NCBI RefSeq assembly: GCF_007992495.1
Contig: NZ_BKAJ01000011.1
Location: 16,402-80,401 of the forward strand
Direction: 5' to 3'
From: Reyranella soli
GTDB taxonomy: Bacteria; Pseudomonadota; Alphaproteobacteria; Reyranellales; Reyranellaceae
DNA length: 64,000 bases
Below, one piece after another: positions 24,692 to 33,057 of the stretch. Numbering within the stretch: the stretch's first letter is position 1; each line of letters begins with the position of its first letter. A program made the position numbers and the translations under genes. The notes under the pieces are model-generated. The model was not told the origin of the DNA and did no database searches. It saw only the letters and a list, made by a program, of their open reading frames with translations.

Positions 24692-25762
24692 CTAGGTCAT
24701 GCCGAAGGCGGGAACGCGCTCGGCCTCGCCGGGCGCGAAGGCGAGCGCGGTCCAGAAGCCCGATACCTCGAGCAGCGGCCTCAGGATCTGGCGGTCGCCG
24801 TACGGCAGCTCGGCGAACATCTGCTTCAGCCACAGCCAGCAGCGCGCGACCTCCGGGCGGCCGAAGCCGGTGATCCGTACGCCCTCGACCTCGTAGCTGG
24901 CGGGCTGCTGGTTGCGGGCCACGGCGTCGCTTACGCCGACCATCATCGGCAGCAGCGTGCGGCCGGCGAGCATGACCAGGGCGCGCACCGTCTCGTTGAC
25001 GGCGGCGACCGACCAGGTGCCTTCGTGGCCCGACAGATCGTCGACGTATTGCGTCCACTGGAACAGCCGAACGGCCCGCTCGCGCAGGATCCGCGACGGC
25101 GTGGGATCGATCACGAACTGCGAGAGCATGCCGTAGAGGCCGAAGTCGGCGATCGACGGCCGCTCGCCGAACAGGAAGAGCTGTCGTGACAGGCCCGCTT
25201 CCAGTACGTCGAGCACCGCCGCGTAGTGGTCGATGAACATCGGCATGACCGCGGGATTGCTGGCGCCGACGATGGTGCGCAGCTTCTGCTGGCGCTCGGT
25301 GAAGCGCGCCATGCCGGCCGAAAGCTCGTCCTCGCCGACGGCGCCGAGCCAACCGTGCATCTGCCGGCGGGCGCAGAAGGCGATGTCTTCCTCGGGCGTC
25401 CAGCGGAAGGCGAGCAAGGGCAGGGGCAGCCACTCGTCGGCGAAGTCCTCGATCAGTCGCGCCAGGAAGCGCGTCGCCGGCGTCAGTGGCAGCACCGAGC
25501 GGCTGTCCGGATGGCGCTTCTCCAGCTCATGGATAATCGGCGTCGAATCGGTCCACGGCGTGCCGTCGGGGAACTGCACGATCGGCAGCATCTGCTTGCC
25601 GAAGCGCCGCAGCTTGTCGGTCTGGCCGGTCCCATCCCAGCCGCCCAGCATGATCACCCAGTCATGCGGGATGCGCCGGTAGCGCATCACCGCCCGCATC
25701 TTGTGGGAGTAGGGCGAGCCCGGGCCGCCGAAGATCCGGTAGCGGTCGCGGGGCTCGTTCAT
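24692..25762 (-). CDS. Glutathione S-transferase family protein
   Basis: 356 residues, longer than the usual ~220 for GST. The N-terminus has a thioredoxin-like domain (YRIFGGPGSPYSHKMRAVMRYRRIPH), where SPYS could hold the catalytic serine. The cis-proline region QMLPIVQFPDGTPWTDSTPIIHELE follows. The C-terminal helical part contains the N-capping box-like segment ERPSIADFGLYGMLSQF. Extra C-terminal sequence (from ~280) is of unknown role. It lies 7 bp downstream of the cystathionine beta-lyase gene, same strand, and is probably cotranscribed. Confidence 0.85.
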   Translation of the reverse strand: MNEPRDRYRIFGGPGSPYSHKMRAVMRYRRIPHDWVIMLGGWDGTGQTDKLRRFGKQMLPIVQFPDGTPWTDSTPIIHELEKRHPDSRSVLPLTPATRFLARLIEDFADEWLPLPLLAFRWTPEEDIAFCARRQMHGWLGAVGEDELSAGMARFTERQQKLRTIVGASNPAVMPMFIDHYAAVLDVLEAGLSRQLFLFGERPSIADFGLYGMLSQFVIDPTPSRILRERAVRLFQWTQYVDDLSGHEGTWSVAAVNETVRALVMLAGRTLLPMMVGVSDAVARNQQPASYEVEGVRITGFGRPEVARCWLWLKQMFAELPYGDRQILRPLLEVSGFWTALAFAPGEAERVPAFGMT

Positions 25763-25769
25763 GCCGCGA

Positions 25770-26963
25770 TCAGGCGTTGTGCGCCCGGTTCAGCCGGTCG
25801 AAGCCTTCGGCGAGGTCGGTCTTGAGATCCTCGACGTCTTCCAGGCCGATATGGACGCGCAGGATTTGCTTGTTCTTGGGCCACGGCACGGCGGTGCGGT
25901 AGTTGTCCGGATGGGCCGGGATCATCAGGCTCTCGTAGCCGCCCCAGCTCGCGCCCATGCCGAAGATGTCCATACCGTCGAGCATGGCGGCGAGCGCGTT
26001 GCGGCTGTAGCCGTCGCGCAAGGTGAACGAGAACAGGCCGGACGAACCCTTGAACTGGCGCTTCCAGTTGTCGTGGCCGGGGCAGTCGGGCAGGGCGGGG
26101 TGCAGCACTTTGTCGACCTCGGGGCGGCCCTTCAGCCAGTGGGCGATCTCGACGCCGCTTTTCTCGTGATGGCGCAGCCGCACGGCCATGGTGCGCAGGC
26201 CACGCAGCGCCAGGTAGCAATCGTCGGGCGCGGCATGGAAGCCGAAGCTCTGGCACGCCGTCTTGGCGGTCTCGAACATCTGGCGCGTGGCGCAGCCGAT
26301 GATGCCCATCATCGCGTCGGAGTGGCCGACGATGTACTTGGTGCCGGCGTGGATCGACAGATCGCAGCCATGGTCGAACGGCTTGAAGTAGAGCGGGGTG
26401 GCCCAGGTGTTGTCGATCATCACCGTGGCGCCGTGCTTCTTGGCGACGGTGGCGATGGCGTCGACGTCCTGGACTTCGAAGGTCTGCGAGCCCGGCGCCT
26501 CGAGATAAACGACCTTGGTGTTGGGCTGGATCAGCTTCTCGATGTCCTTGCCGATCATCGGGTCGAAGAATGTCGTCTCGACGCCGAAATTCTTGAGCGT
26601 GGTGTTGGCGAAGCGGCGCGCCGGACCGTAGGCGTTGTCGGTCAGCAGCATGTGGTCGCCGGTCTTCAGGAAGCCCACGATCGCGCCGGTGACGGCGGCG
26701 AGGCCCGACTGCACGGCGATCGAGCGGTGCGCGCCTTCGATGGCGGCGACGGCGTCCTCGAGCGCCTTCTGGGTCGGCGTGCCGTTGCGGCCGTAGCCGA
26801 AACCCTCGAACGGCACGCGGTTCTCGAACTTCTCCATGGTCGGGGAGAGGATCGTCGAGGCGTGATAGACGGGCGGATTGACGATGCCGAAGTTGTTGGC
26901 GGGATCGCGGCCGGCGACGGCCAGAACGGTGTCGGGTCTGGTATAAGTTTTCTTAGAGGTCAT
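25770..26963 (-). CDS. metC: Cystathionine beta-lyase (PLP-dependent)
   Basis: 397 residues of the Cys/Met metabolism PLP family. It splits cystathionine to homocysteine, pyruvate and ammonia in methionine synthesis. Landmarks are YGRNGTPTQKALEDAVAAIEGA, the cofactor-binding SGLAAVTGAIVGFLKTGDH, VVYLEAPGSQTFEVQDV, and the lysine that binds PLP in DLSIHAGTKYIVGHSDAMMG. The start MTSKKTYTRPDTVLAVAGRD is typical of MetC, with gaggttc upstream. Related gamma-lyases have the same fold, so the exact reaction is a family-level call. A GST gene follows. Confidence 0.88.
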   Translation of the reverse strand: MTSKKTYTRPDTVLAVAGRDPANNFGIVNPPVYHASTILSPTMEKFENRVPFEGFGYGRNGTPTQKALEDAVAAIEGAHRSIAVQSGLAAVTGAIVGFLKTGDHMLLTDNAYGPARRFANTTLKNFGVETTFFDPMIGKDIEKLIQPNTKVVYLEAPGSQTFEVQDVDAIATVAKKHGATVMIDNTWATPLYFKPFDHGCDLSIHAGTKYIVGHSDAMMGIIGCATRQMFETAKTACQSFGFHAAPDDCYLALRGLRTMAVRLRHHEKSGVEIAHWLKGRPEVDKVLHPALPDCPGHDNWKRQFKGSSGLFSFTLRDGYSRNALAAMLDGMDIFGMGASWGGYESLMIPAHPDNYRTAVPWPKNKQILRVHIGLEDVEDLKTDLAEGFDRLNRAHNA

Positions 26964-26985
26964 GAACCTCACTATGGCACAGCCC

Positions 26986-27579
26986 TTACTTCGGCGGCCA
27001 GCGATAGACCTCCGGCCACAGTACACGCGGATCGCGTAATTCCTTGCTTTCGCTGCGCACCGGGCGAAACCCTGCCTTGCGATAGGTGTCGAGCGCCTTG
27101 GGATGGTCGAGCGTGTTGGTGTTGAGATCGATCCGGGTGACGCCGCGGGCGAAGATCCGCTCGATGGCGCGGTCGAGCAGCCACGGGCCTATGCGCCGGC
27201 CGATGTAGGGCAGGGTGAGGCCGAAGAAGACGAGCTCGTCGCCGCCCAGTTCGAAGTATCCGACCAGGTCGCCGTCGTGGCGGGCGACATGCAACTCGTG
27301 ATCCGGCTGGTCGAGCAGCATCTGCAGGGCGGTATCGCTCAGCAGGCGGCGCTCGTACCACAGCCAGGGCCGGCCGACGCGATCGTAGAGCTCGCGATAG
27401 AACGCAGCGGTCGGCGCGACGACATGCTCGATCTGCACGGCGACGTCGGGTGCACGGCCGCGCTCGGTCCAGTCGGCGCGCACCATCTCCAGATGCGTGA
27501 TGGTGATCGGCAGCCGCCCGTCGGCGCGTGGCGGCGGCTGGTGGGCGAAGAGGTCGGGGGCTAATGGCGATCCGTGCAT
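26986..27579 (-). CDS. GNAT family N-acetyltransferase
   Basis: 197 residues from the chosen ATG (27579). A longer frame reaches 27651, but its first codons cross a transcription terminator, so the later start is preferred. The acetyl-CoA binding region is FGLTLPYIGRRIGPWLLDRAIERIFARG, and DHPKALDTYRKAGFRPVRSE is the following helix-strand. The substrate is unknown. It is the gene upstream of metC on the same strand, 22 bp away. Confidence 0.82.
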   Translation of the reverse strand: MHGSPLAPDLFAHQPPPRADGRLPITITHLEMVRADWTERGRAPDVAVQIEHVVAPTAAFYRELYDRVGRPWLWYERRLLSDTALQMLLDQPDHELHVARHDGDLVGYFELGGDELVFFGLTLPYIGRRIGPWLLDRAIERIFARGVTRIDLNTNTLDHPKALDTYRKAGFRPVRSESKELRDPRVLWPEVYRWPPK

Positions 27580-27627
27580 CGCCCTGTGTGTACCAGGAAA
27601 TCGTGCAGCAGATGCTGCCGGGGCAAT

Positions 27628-27649
27628 AAAAAAGGCGGCTCTCGCCGCC
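27628..27649 (-). terminator. Intrinsic terminator of the small secreted-protein gene
   Basis: Read on the minus strand, GGCGGC-GAGA-GCCGCC is followed by six T residues. It lies 26 bp after the stop of the 97-residue protein and ahead of the GNAT gene. It is one of the few textbook Rho-independent terminators in the window. Confidence 0.88.
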
Positions 27650-27675
27650 ACGTACCTTACGAATGTTTGCCTGCT

Positions 27676-27969
27676 TCAGTTACGCGGCACGATTTCAAAC
27701 CGACGTATCTGCCGCACCACGAACGTCTTGTGGTCGGCGCAGGTGATCTCGACGCTGCTCAGCAACGGGCTGAGATCGCGGATCAGCGCATGTGCCGGCA
27801 TCTGGCAAGGCACGTCGCTATTCTCGACGAGCGCCTTCCAATCGGGCGGCACGATGTGCATGTAAAAGTCCATGATCGGCATCTCGTCGATCATGCGACT
27901 CCCGTCGTCGGCATGCGCCGGCACGAGTGCCGCCGCCACCACGAGGCTGGCTACAGTCAAATGCTTCAT
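27676..27969 (-). CDS. Small secreted protein of unknown function
   Basis: 97 residues. The N-terminus MKHLTVASLVVAAALVPAHA is a clear signal peptide with cleavage after AHA. The mature ~77 residues contain two cysteines (one in VPCQMPAHA, one in VEITCADHK) that could form a disulfide in the periplasm. I recognise no family. It is followed by a strong intrinsic terminator and stands as a single-gene unit. Confidence 0.75.
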   Translation of the reverse strand: MKHLTVASLVVAAALVPAHADDGSRMIDEMPIMDFYMHIVPPDWKALVENSDVPCQMPAHALIRDLSPLLSSVEITCADHKTFVVRQIRRFEIVPRN

Positions 27970-28024
27970 CTAATCCTCTTTGCTATACCCACCGGAAGTG
28001 GTGGGCGCATCGAGGATACACCCT

Positions 28025-28882
28025 TCAGGCGCCCGTGACGATGGGGGTGTCGGCACGGCCGCCCCATTCGGTCCACGAGCCATCATAGACGGCCGTTTCG
28101 GGCGCGCCGGTCAAGTAAAGGCCGAGAGCCACGACACAGGCCGTGACGCCCGAGCCGCAGCTCGCCGTAACCTTCTTCGACGGATCGATACCCGAGGCGG
28201 CAATGCGGGCCGCGAGCTTGTCGGCGGGCAGCATGGTGCCCGTCTTGGGATCAAGCAGCTCATTGTAGGGGAGGTTGTAGGCGCCCGGCATGTGGCCGAC
28301 ACGCAGGCCGGCGCGCGGCTCCGGGACCTCGCCGCGGAAGCGGTTGGCGGCGCGCGCATCGACGATCTGCTCGCGCTTGCTGTCGATCAGGCCGAACACG
28401 TCGTCGACCGAACGCACCAGCGTGTTGTTCAGCCGCGCGGTGAAGTGCCGGTCGCGCGGCGGCGTCGGATCGTCGGTGACCGGCCGGCCTTCGCTCATCC
28501 ATTTGGGCAAGCCGCCATCCAGCACCGCGACGTCCTTGTGGCCCATCGTGCGGAACATCCACCACACGCGGCAGGCACCCGTCATCGGCGTGGTGTCGTA
28601 GACGACGATCTTGCTGCCGTCGCCCAGCCCGAGCTTGCGCACGCGCGAGGAGAATTTTTCCGGCGAGGGCAGCATGTGGGGAAGCGGGCTCGACGTGTCG
28701 GCGATCTCGTCGATGTCGAAGAACACCGCGCCCGGAATGTGGTGGTTGACGTACTCGGTCTTGGGATCGCGCTTGGCCGCCGGCAGGTAGAACGAGCCGT
28801 CGACGACACGGATGTCCGGCGCATCGAGGCGGGCGGCGAGCCAGTCGGTCGAGACCAGTGCGTCAGGTCTTGCGTATTCCAT
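28025..28882 (-). CDS. sseA: 3-mercaptopyruvate sulfurtransferase
   Basis: 285 residues with two rhodanese domains. The N-terminal one is inactive and the C-terminal one carries the catalytic cysteine in the loop CGSGVTAC. That loop (CGSGVT) separates mercaptopyruvate sulfurtransferases from thiosulfate sulfurtransferases, which usually have CRKGVT. The enzyme moves sulfur from 3-mercaptopyruvate to thiols or cyanide. The N-terminal DALVSTDWLAARLDAPDIRVVDGS is typical. It lies downstream of the alaX gene, separated by a perfect hairpin. Confidence 0.9.
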   Translation of the reverse strand: MEYARPDALVSTDWLAARLDAPDIRVVDGSFYLPAAKRDPKTEYVNHHIPGAVFFDIDEIADTSSPLPHMLPSPEKFSSRVRKLGLGDGSKIVVYDTTPMTGACRVWWMFRTMGHKDVAVLDGGLPKWMSEGRPVTDDPTPPRDRHFTARLNNTLVRSVDDVFGLIDSKREQIVDARAANRFRGEVPEPRAGLRVGHMPGAYNLPYNELLDPKTGTMLPADKLAARIAASGIDPSKKVTASCGSGVTACVVALGLYLTGAPETAVYDGSWTEWGGRADTPIVTGA

Positions 28883-28902
28883 TATCAGTTTCCTCTTTCA
28901 GT

Positions 28903-28953
28903 GGAGCGCGGGCCTCTGGCCCGCTCATGATGCGGGCCAGAGGCCCGCGCTCC
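28903..28953. repeat. Perfect palindrome family D, copy 1
   Basis: Arms of 22 bases (28903-28924 and 28932-28953) are exact reverse complements around the loop TCATGAT. The sequence begins GGAGCGCGGGCCTCTGGCCC. It lies 2 bp beyond the alaX stop and 20 bp before the sulfurtransferase start, so any shared transcript would carry this hairpin. A partial relative occurs at 52879-52919. Confidence 0.85.
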
Positions 28954-28955
28954 CG

Positions 28956-29657
28956 TTACGGCAACGAGATGACGAACCGCCGGTTCATCTTCCCCTTGTT
29001 CTCGATCTTGGTGCATTCGACGCGGCCGATCTCGGCGGTGCGCGCCACGTGCGTGCCGCCGCACGCCTGCAGGTCGACGCCTTCGATCGCCAGCAGCCGC
29101 ACGCGACCTGCGCCCATCGGCGGGCGCACGCTCATGGTCTTGACCAGCTCGGGCCGCGACGTGAGCTCCTCGTCGGTCACCCACTGCGGCGTCACCGGGC
29201 GGTCGACGGCGAGGATCTTGTTGATCTCCTCGGTCACCCATTCCTTGGTCGGCACGTCGCCGTCCAGGTTGAAGTCGAGCCGGCTCTTGTCGGCATTGAC
29301 CTGGCCGCCTGTGACGTTGCCCTTGATCACCGCCGACATGACATGCAGCGCAGTGTGCATGCGCATGTGGCGATAGCGGCGATCCCAGTCGAGGCTTGCC
29401 TGCACCTTGGCGCCGACGGCCGGCCGCGGCGCGTCGGGCGCGAGCACATGCAGCACGTCGCCGCCGTCGGCCTTGACCGAGTCGACGATCTTGGCCTCGC
29501 CGCCGTCCCAGCGCAGCACGCCGCTGTCGCCGGGCTGACCGCCGCCGGTCGGATAGAAGATGGTGCGGTCCAGCCGCACGCCGCGTTCCTCCACGGCGGT
29601 GACCGTGGCGTCAGCGTTCTTGAGATAAGCGTCCTGACGGAAGAGTTCTTCGACCAT
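28956..29657 (-). CDS. Alanyl-tRNA editing protein (AlaX)
   Basis: 233 residues, a free-standing editing domain that hydrolyses Ser- or Gly-tRNA(Ala) mischarged by AlaRS. The N-terminal part (RTIFYPTGGGQPGDSG) matches the AlaX/AlaRS beta-barrel. Zinc ligands are His101 and His105 in MHTALHVM and Cys199 and His203 in QACGGTHV. The Cys-Gly-Gly-Thr-His motif is diagnostic. The start ATG at 29657 removes an upstream extension with no homology features. The length fits AlaX-M. It is followed by a hairpin and the sulfurtransferase gene. Confidence 0.92.
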   Translation of the reverse strand: MVEELFRQDAYLKNADATVTAVEERGVRLDRTIFYPTGGGQPGDSGVLRWDGGEAKIVDSVKADGGDVLHVLAPDAPRPAVGAKVQASLDWDRRYRHMRMHTALHVMSAVIKGNVTGGQVNADKSRLDFNLDGDVPTKEWVTEEINKILAVDRPVTPQWVTDEELTSRPELVKTMSVRPPMGAGRVRLLAIEGVDLQACGGTHVARTAEIGRVECTKIENKGKMNRRFVISLP

Positions 29658-29883
29658 GACAGGGGATTTAGGGCCTTGGCCGGCAGGGCTCAAGGCTTGA
29701 TCTCGCGGCGCCTTCGCGGAGCGGCGGCCGGCGCCTTTGTGGCCGGCCAGTGGCACCACCCGAAATGGTATGCGCATTTGCAGAGTAGCAGTGTGGGCTA
29801 ACGCACATTCTGCCCAGGCCACGCGTGCAATAGTTGGCTGGCAGACACGCCCCTGCGGCTGCCATTCCGGAAGGAGATTTCCA

Positions 29884-29928
29884 GTGGCAATCCCCGAGGT
29901 ACGCATTCATCCGGACGGACATTCGTGA
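29884..29928 (+). CDS. 14-codon leader ORF ahead of flavoprotein
   Basis: GTG at 29884 is preceded at ideal distance by a perfect AAGGAG (29871-29876). It opens a frame of 14 codons, VAIPEVRIHPDGHS, whose TGA (29926-29928) overlaps the GTG start (29925) of the flavoprotein in the GTGA fashion of coupled genes. It may be a leader peptide for translational coupling. The segment VRIHP also recalls the N-terminus of LodA-type quinoprotein oxidases, the usual partner of this flavoprotein group, so a deleted lodA remnant is possible. Both readings are inference. Confidence 0.4.
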   Translation: MAIPEVRIHPDGHS

Positions 29929-31004
29929 CTGCGGCGGGCAGGGTCGACGTCGCGGTCATCGGCAGCGGGCCCGCGGGCGCAGTCACCGCTTTCCTGCTGG
30001 CCCGCGCCGGCCGCGACGTCGCGCTGTACGAGCAGCCACGGAACGACGCGCTGCGGCTCGGCGAGACCCTGCCGCCGTCGGTCGACCCGGTGCTTCGCAA
30101 GCTCGGCCTATATGACCGCTTCCAGGCGCTCCAGACGACGCCGTGTCCCATCGACCGGGGGCATTTCAACGCCATGCTGGTCGATGCAGCCGAGCAGGCG
30201 GGAGCGCGCGTGCTGCGCGGCGCACGGGTCGCCAGGGTCTGTCGGTCCCACAATGGCCTGCAGGTCGAGGCCGGCGAGGCAGCCCTGGCCACGACCGTCG
30301 TCGATGCGACCGGACGCACGGCGCGGGTCGCGAGGGCGCTCGGCGCCAACCGCGTGCAACTGGACGGGCTGGTGTGCGCGGCGCGTGTTTTCGAAAGCGG
30401 CTCCGAACCGCTCGGCGACATCTTCATCGAAGCGGCCCCGGACGGCTGGTGGTACGCATCCCCCTTGCCGGATCAACGCCTCATCATCGCCCTGTTCACC
30501 GACGCGCACGAAGCTGTTCGGTCACGGCTGGCGACCGTGAATGGCTGGACCGACGCGCTGGCCCGCACCGAAGACGTCCGCGACCTCGCCGGCGGCGCAC
30601 CGTGCGGCAAGATCCGCATGATGATCAGCTCCAGCCATGAGCTCGAGCCGCCGGTCGGCGACGATTGGATCGCGGTCGGCGAAGCAGCCCTTGCCGTCGA
30701 TCCGCTGCCGTCAAGCGGCGTCGACTTCGCCTTGCGCAGTGCGACGGCCGCGGCCGAGGTGCTGTTGGGAGGCGATCGGTGCGCCTATCGCAGGCTGATC
30801 GCCGAGGAGGCCAGCGAATACCGTCGGCAGTGGGCGGAGATCTACGGCTTGGAACATCGCTTCGCCGATTCCGCGTTCTGGAGCGCACGCCGGCTGCTGG
30901 TCGATCAGCCTCTCGCCAGTCGCGCCGAGACTTCCCGCGCCGTCGGCATCGACGGGGCGGCGCCCAGCCGTTCGACCGAACAGGACGCGGCCGCGCTGGC
31001 ATAG
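29925..31004 (+). CDS. FAD-dependent oxidoreductase, LodB/halogenase-like
   Basis: 359 residues. The FAD-binding motif is at residues ~8-38 (VAVIGSGPAGAVTAFLLARAGRDVALYE). The segment RLGETLPPSVDPVLRKLGL is typical of the tryptophan-halogenase/geranylgeranyl-reductase superfamily. It is especially typical of LodB-like proteins, which install the quinone cofactor of LodA oxidases. A later PLPSSGVDFALRSATAAAEVLL corresponds to the second FAD contact. No halogenase WxWxIP motif is seen. The GTG start overlaps the stop of a 14-codon ORF. The 3' end overlaps the convergent ribokinase gene by 100 bp, so the last ~30 residues may be non-native. Confidence 0.82.
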   Translation: MTAAGRVDVAVIGSGPAGAVTAFLLARAGRDVALYEQPRNDALRLGETLPPSVDPVLRKLGLYDRFQALQTTPCPIDRGHFNAMLVDAAEQAGARVLRGARVARVCRSHNGLQVEAGEAALATTVVDATGRTARVARALGANRVQLDGLVCAARVFESGSEPLGDIFIEAAPDGWWYASPLPDQRLIIALFTDAHEAVRSRLATVNGWTDALARTEDVRDLAGGAPCGKIRMMISSSHELEPPVGDDWIAVGEAALAVDPLPSSGVDFALRSATAAAEVLLGGDRCAYRRLIAEEASEYRRQWAEIYGLEHRFADSAFWSARRLLVDQPLASRAETSRAVGIDGAAPSRSTEQDAAALA

Positions 31005-31819
31005 CGGGCGGCGTCGACGGGTGTTGCGCCCTTGGCCATGCAGGCGGCGAGGGCGCCGACGAAGCAGTCGCCGGCACCCGTCGTGTCCACGACCTTGGCC
31101 TTGAATGCCGGCACGCTGGCGGCGCCGTCGGCCGTGACGACCACGGCGCCGCTCGCGCCCAAGGTCGCGACCACGGTGCGGGCGCCCTTGGCGCGGACTT
31201 TCTGGCAGGCCGCCACGACCTGACGCAGCGCGCTCGTGCTGCGCAGAGCGGCGCGCGTAGCCTGTGCGAGCTCGATCTCGTTCAGGACGGCGACGTCGAC
31301 CTGCTTCAGCAGATTGTCGGGGAAGGCGAGGAAGGGCGCGAGGTTCAGCACCGTGCGCGCTCCGGCGGTCCGCGCTCGCCGCAGGATCGCCTGGGTCTCG
31401 GCGAGCGGCGTCTCGAACTGGGCGACCCAGACCTCGTCCGCCTGCGGCTCCTGCCGCACCATGCGCCGGCTGAAATGAAGATTGGCGCCCGAGGCGACCG
31501 TGATGGCGTTGTCCTTGGCGGCGACCTGGATGATCGCAACGCCGGTCGCCGGCCCGTCGATCTCGCGCACGCCGGAGCTGTCGATATCGCTGTCGGCCAG
31601 GAAACCGCGCAGGCTGTTGGCGAAGGCGTCGTTGCCCACGGCGCCGATCATCGCCGTGGGAACGCCGAGGCGGGCGGCGGCGACCGCCTGGTTGAGGCCC
31701 TTGCCGCCGGGCAGGAACGAGACCGTGGCGCCCAGAAGGGTCTCGCCGGTCGCCGGCCGCCGCGCGCTCTGCACGACGACGTCCATGTTCAGGCTGCCGC
31801 AGACGACGACTCTGCTCAT
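30905..31819 (-). CDS. rbsK: Ribokinase (PfkB family sugar kinase)
   Basis: 304 residues. It phosphorylates ribose (or a related sugar) with ATP. The N-terminal substrate site is VVVCGSLNMDVVVQSARRP, followed by SFLPGGKGLNQAVAAARLG. The C-terminal PfkB signature AKVVDTTGAGDCFVGALAA includes the catalytic aspartate and the anion hole. The start at 31819 overlaps the kynureninase stop (31816-31818) by ATGA, which indicates coupling. No ribose transporter is adjacent, so the sugar is a family-level guess. Confidence 0.9.
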   Translation of the reverse strand: MSRVVVCGSLNMDVVVQSARRPATGETLLGATVSFLPGGKGLNQAVAAARLGVPTAMIGAVGNDAFANSLRGFLADSDIDSSGVREIDGPATGVAIIQVAAKDNAITVASGANLHFSRRMVRQEPQADEVWVAQFETPLAETQAILRRARTAGARTVLNLAPFLAFPDNLLKQVDVAVLNEIELAQATRAALRSTSALRQVVAACQKVRAKGARTVVATLGASGAVVVTADGAASVPAFKAKVVDTTGAGDCFVGALAACMAKGATPVDAARYASAAASCSVERLGAAPSMPTAREVSARLARG

Positions 31820-33051
31820 GTGACCAATGCCTTGGCGGAGAATTTCGAATCGCGCCATGCGCCGCTTGCCAGCACGTCGCGCAATGCGTCGACTGCGTCC
31901 GCGACCTCGCGGAAGCTGAGATAGAGTGGCGCGAAGCCAAACCGCATGATGTCGGGTGCGCGGAAGTCGCCGATGATGCCGCGCGCGATCAGCGCCTGGA
32001 TCACGGGATAGGCCTGCTCGTGGGCGATCGCCACCTGGCTGCCACGACCATCGCCTCGTGGTGTGATGATGCGGGCGCCGAACTCGCGGCAGAGCGGATC
32101 GACCAGCTCCATGAAGAACCTGGTCAGCGCGAGGCTCTTGGCGCGGATGTCCGCGATATCGACGCCTTCCAGCGCATCAAGGGCGGCCTTCAGGGCGCGC
32201 AGCGACAGGATGGGCTGGGTGCCGCACAGCAGCCGGCGGATGCCGGCCGCCGGGCGGTAGCCACTCTCCATGGCGAAGGGAGCGGCGTGCGCCCACCAGC
32301 CCGACAGCGGTTGGACGAGGCCGTCATGGTGACGGCGGTTGGCGTAGATGAAGGCCGGCGCCCCGGGTCCGCCATTCAGGTACTTGTAGGTACAGCCGAT
32401 GGCGAAATCGACGCCGATAGTGTCGAGCTCGATCGGTACGACGCCGGCACTGTGACAGAGGTCCCAGACGACGAGGGCGCCGGCCTGATGCGCGCGGCGC
32501 GTCAGGTCTGCCATGTCGCGCAGCGCGCCGGTGCGATAGCTGACGTGGTTGATCAGCATGACGGCCGTTCGCTCGTCGACCATTGTGCCGAGGTCGGCGC
32601 CGTCGGCTGCGAGGCGCAGTTCGGTGCCCGGGCGCGACGCGGCCACTCCTTCGGCGATGTAGAGATCGGTGGGGAAGCTGTCACGCTCGGCCAGGATGAC
32701 GCGGCGCTCCGGCCGCAGCGCGAGGGCGGCGTGCAGCGCCTTGAAGACGTTGATGGAGGTCGTGTCCGTCACCACCGTCTCGCCGGCCTGAGCACCGATC
32801 AGACGCCCGACGCGATCGCCCAGGGTGTCGGTGAGCGACCACCATCCGGCCTCGTTCCAGCTCCTGATCAGGCCTTCGCCCCATTCGCGCCGAGCAGCCT
32901 GCTCGAGTTCGGCGAAGGCGGCCTTGGGCGGCGGCCCCAGTGAATTGCCGTCGAGATAGATGATGCCGGCCGGCAGCTCGAACAGGTCGCGTTTGCTGCT
33001 GAGCGGATCGGCGAGATCGAGTGAGGCGGCCTTGCTCGCCACAGCCGACAT
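31816..33051 (-). CDS. kynU: Kynureninase
   Basis: 411 residues, the normal length. It is a PLP enzyme that splits kynurenine to anthranilate and alanine in tryptophan breakdown. Landmarks are DPLSSKRDLFELPAGIIYLDGNSLGPPP at the N-terminus, DTTSINVFKALHAALAL, VVWDLCHSAGVVP, and the PLP lysine in GCTYKYLNGGPGAPAF. No tryptophan dioxygenase (kynA) or formamidase (kynB) gene lies in the window. It is sandwiched between cysK (6-bp gap) and a ribokinase (4-bp overlap), an uncommon operon. Confidence 0.93.
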   Translation of the reverse strand: MSAVASKAASLDLADPLSSKRDLFELPAGIIYLDGNSLGPPPKAAFAELEQAARREWGEGLIRSWNEAGWWSLTDTLGDRVGRLIGAQAGETVVTDTTSINVFKALHAALALRPERRVILAERDSFPTDLYIAEGVAASRPGTELRLAADGADLGTMVDERTAVMLINHVSYRTGALRDMADLTRRAHQAGALVVWDLCHSAGVVPIELDTIGVDFAIGCTYKYLNGGPGAPAFIYANRRHHDGLVQPLSGWWAHAAPFAMESGYRPAAGIRRLLCGTQPILSLRALKAALDALEGVDIADIRAKSLALTRFFMELVDPLCREFGARIITPRGDGRGSQVAIAHEQAYPVIQALIARGIIGDFRAPDIMRFGFAPLYLSFREVADAVDALRDVLASGAWRDSKFSAKALVT

Positions 33052-33057
33052 CGCCGC

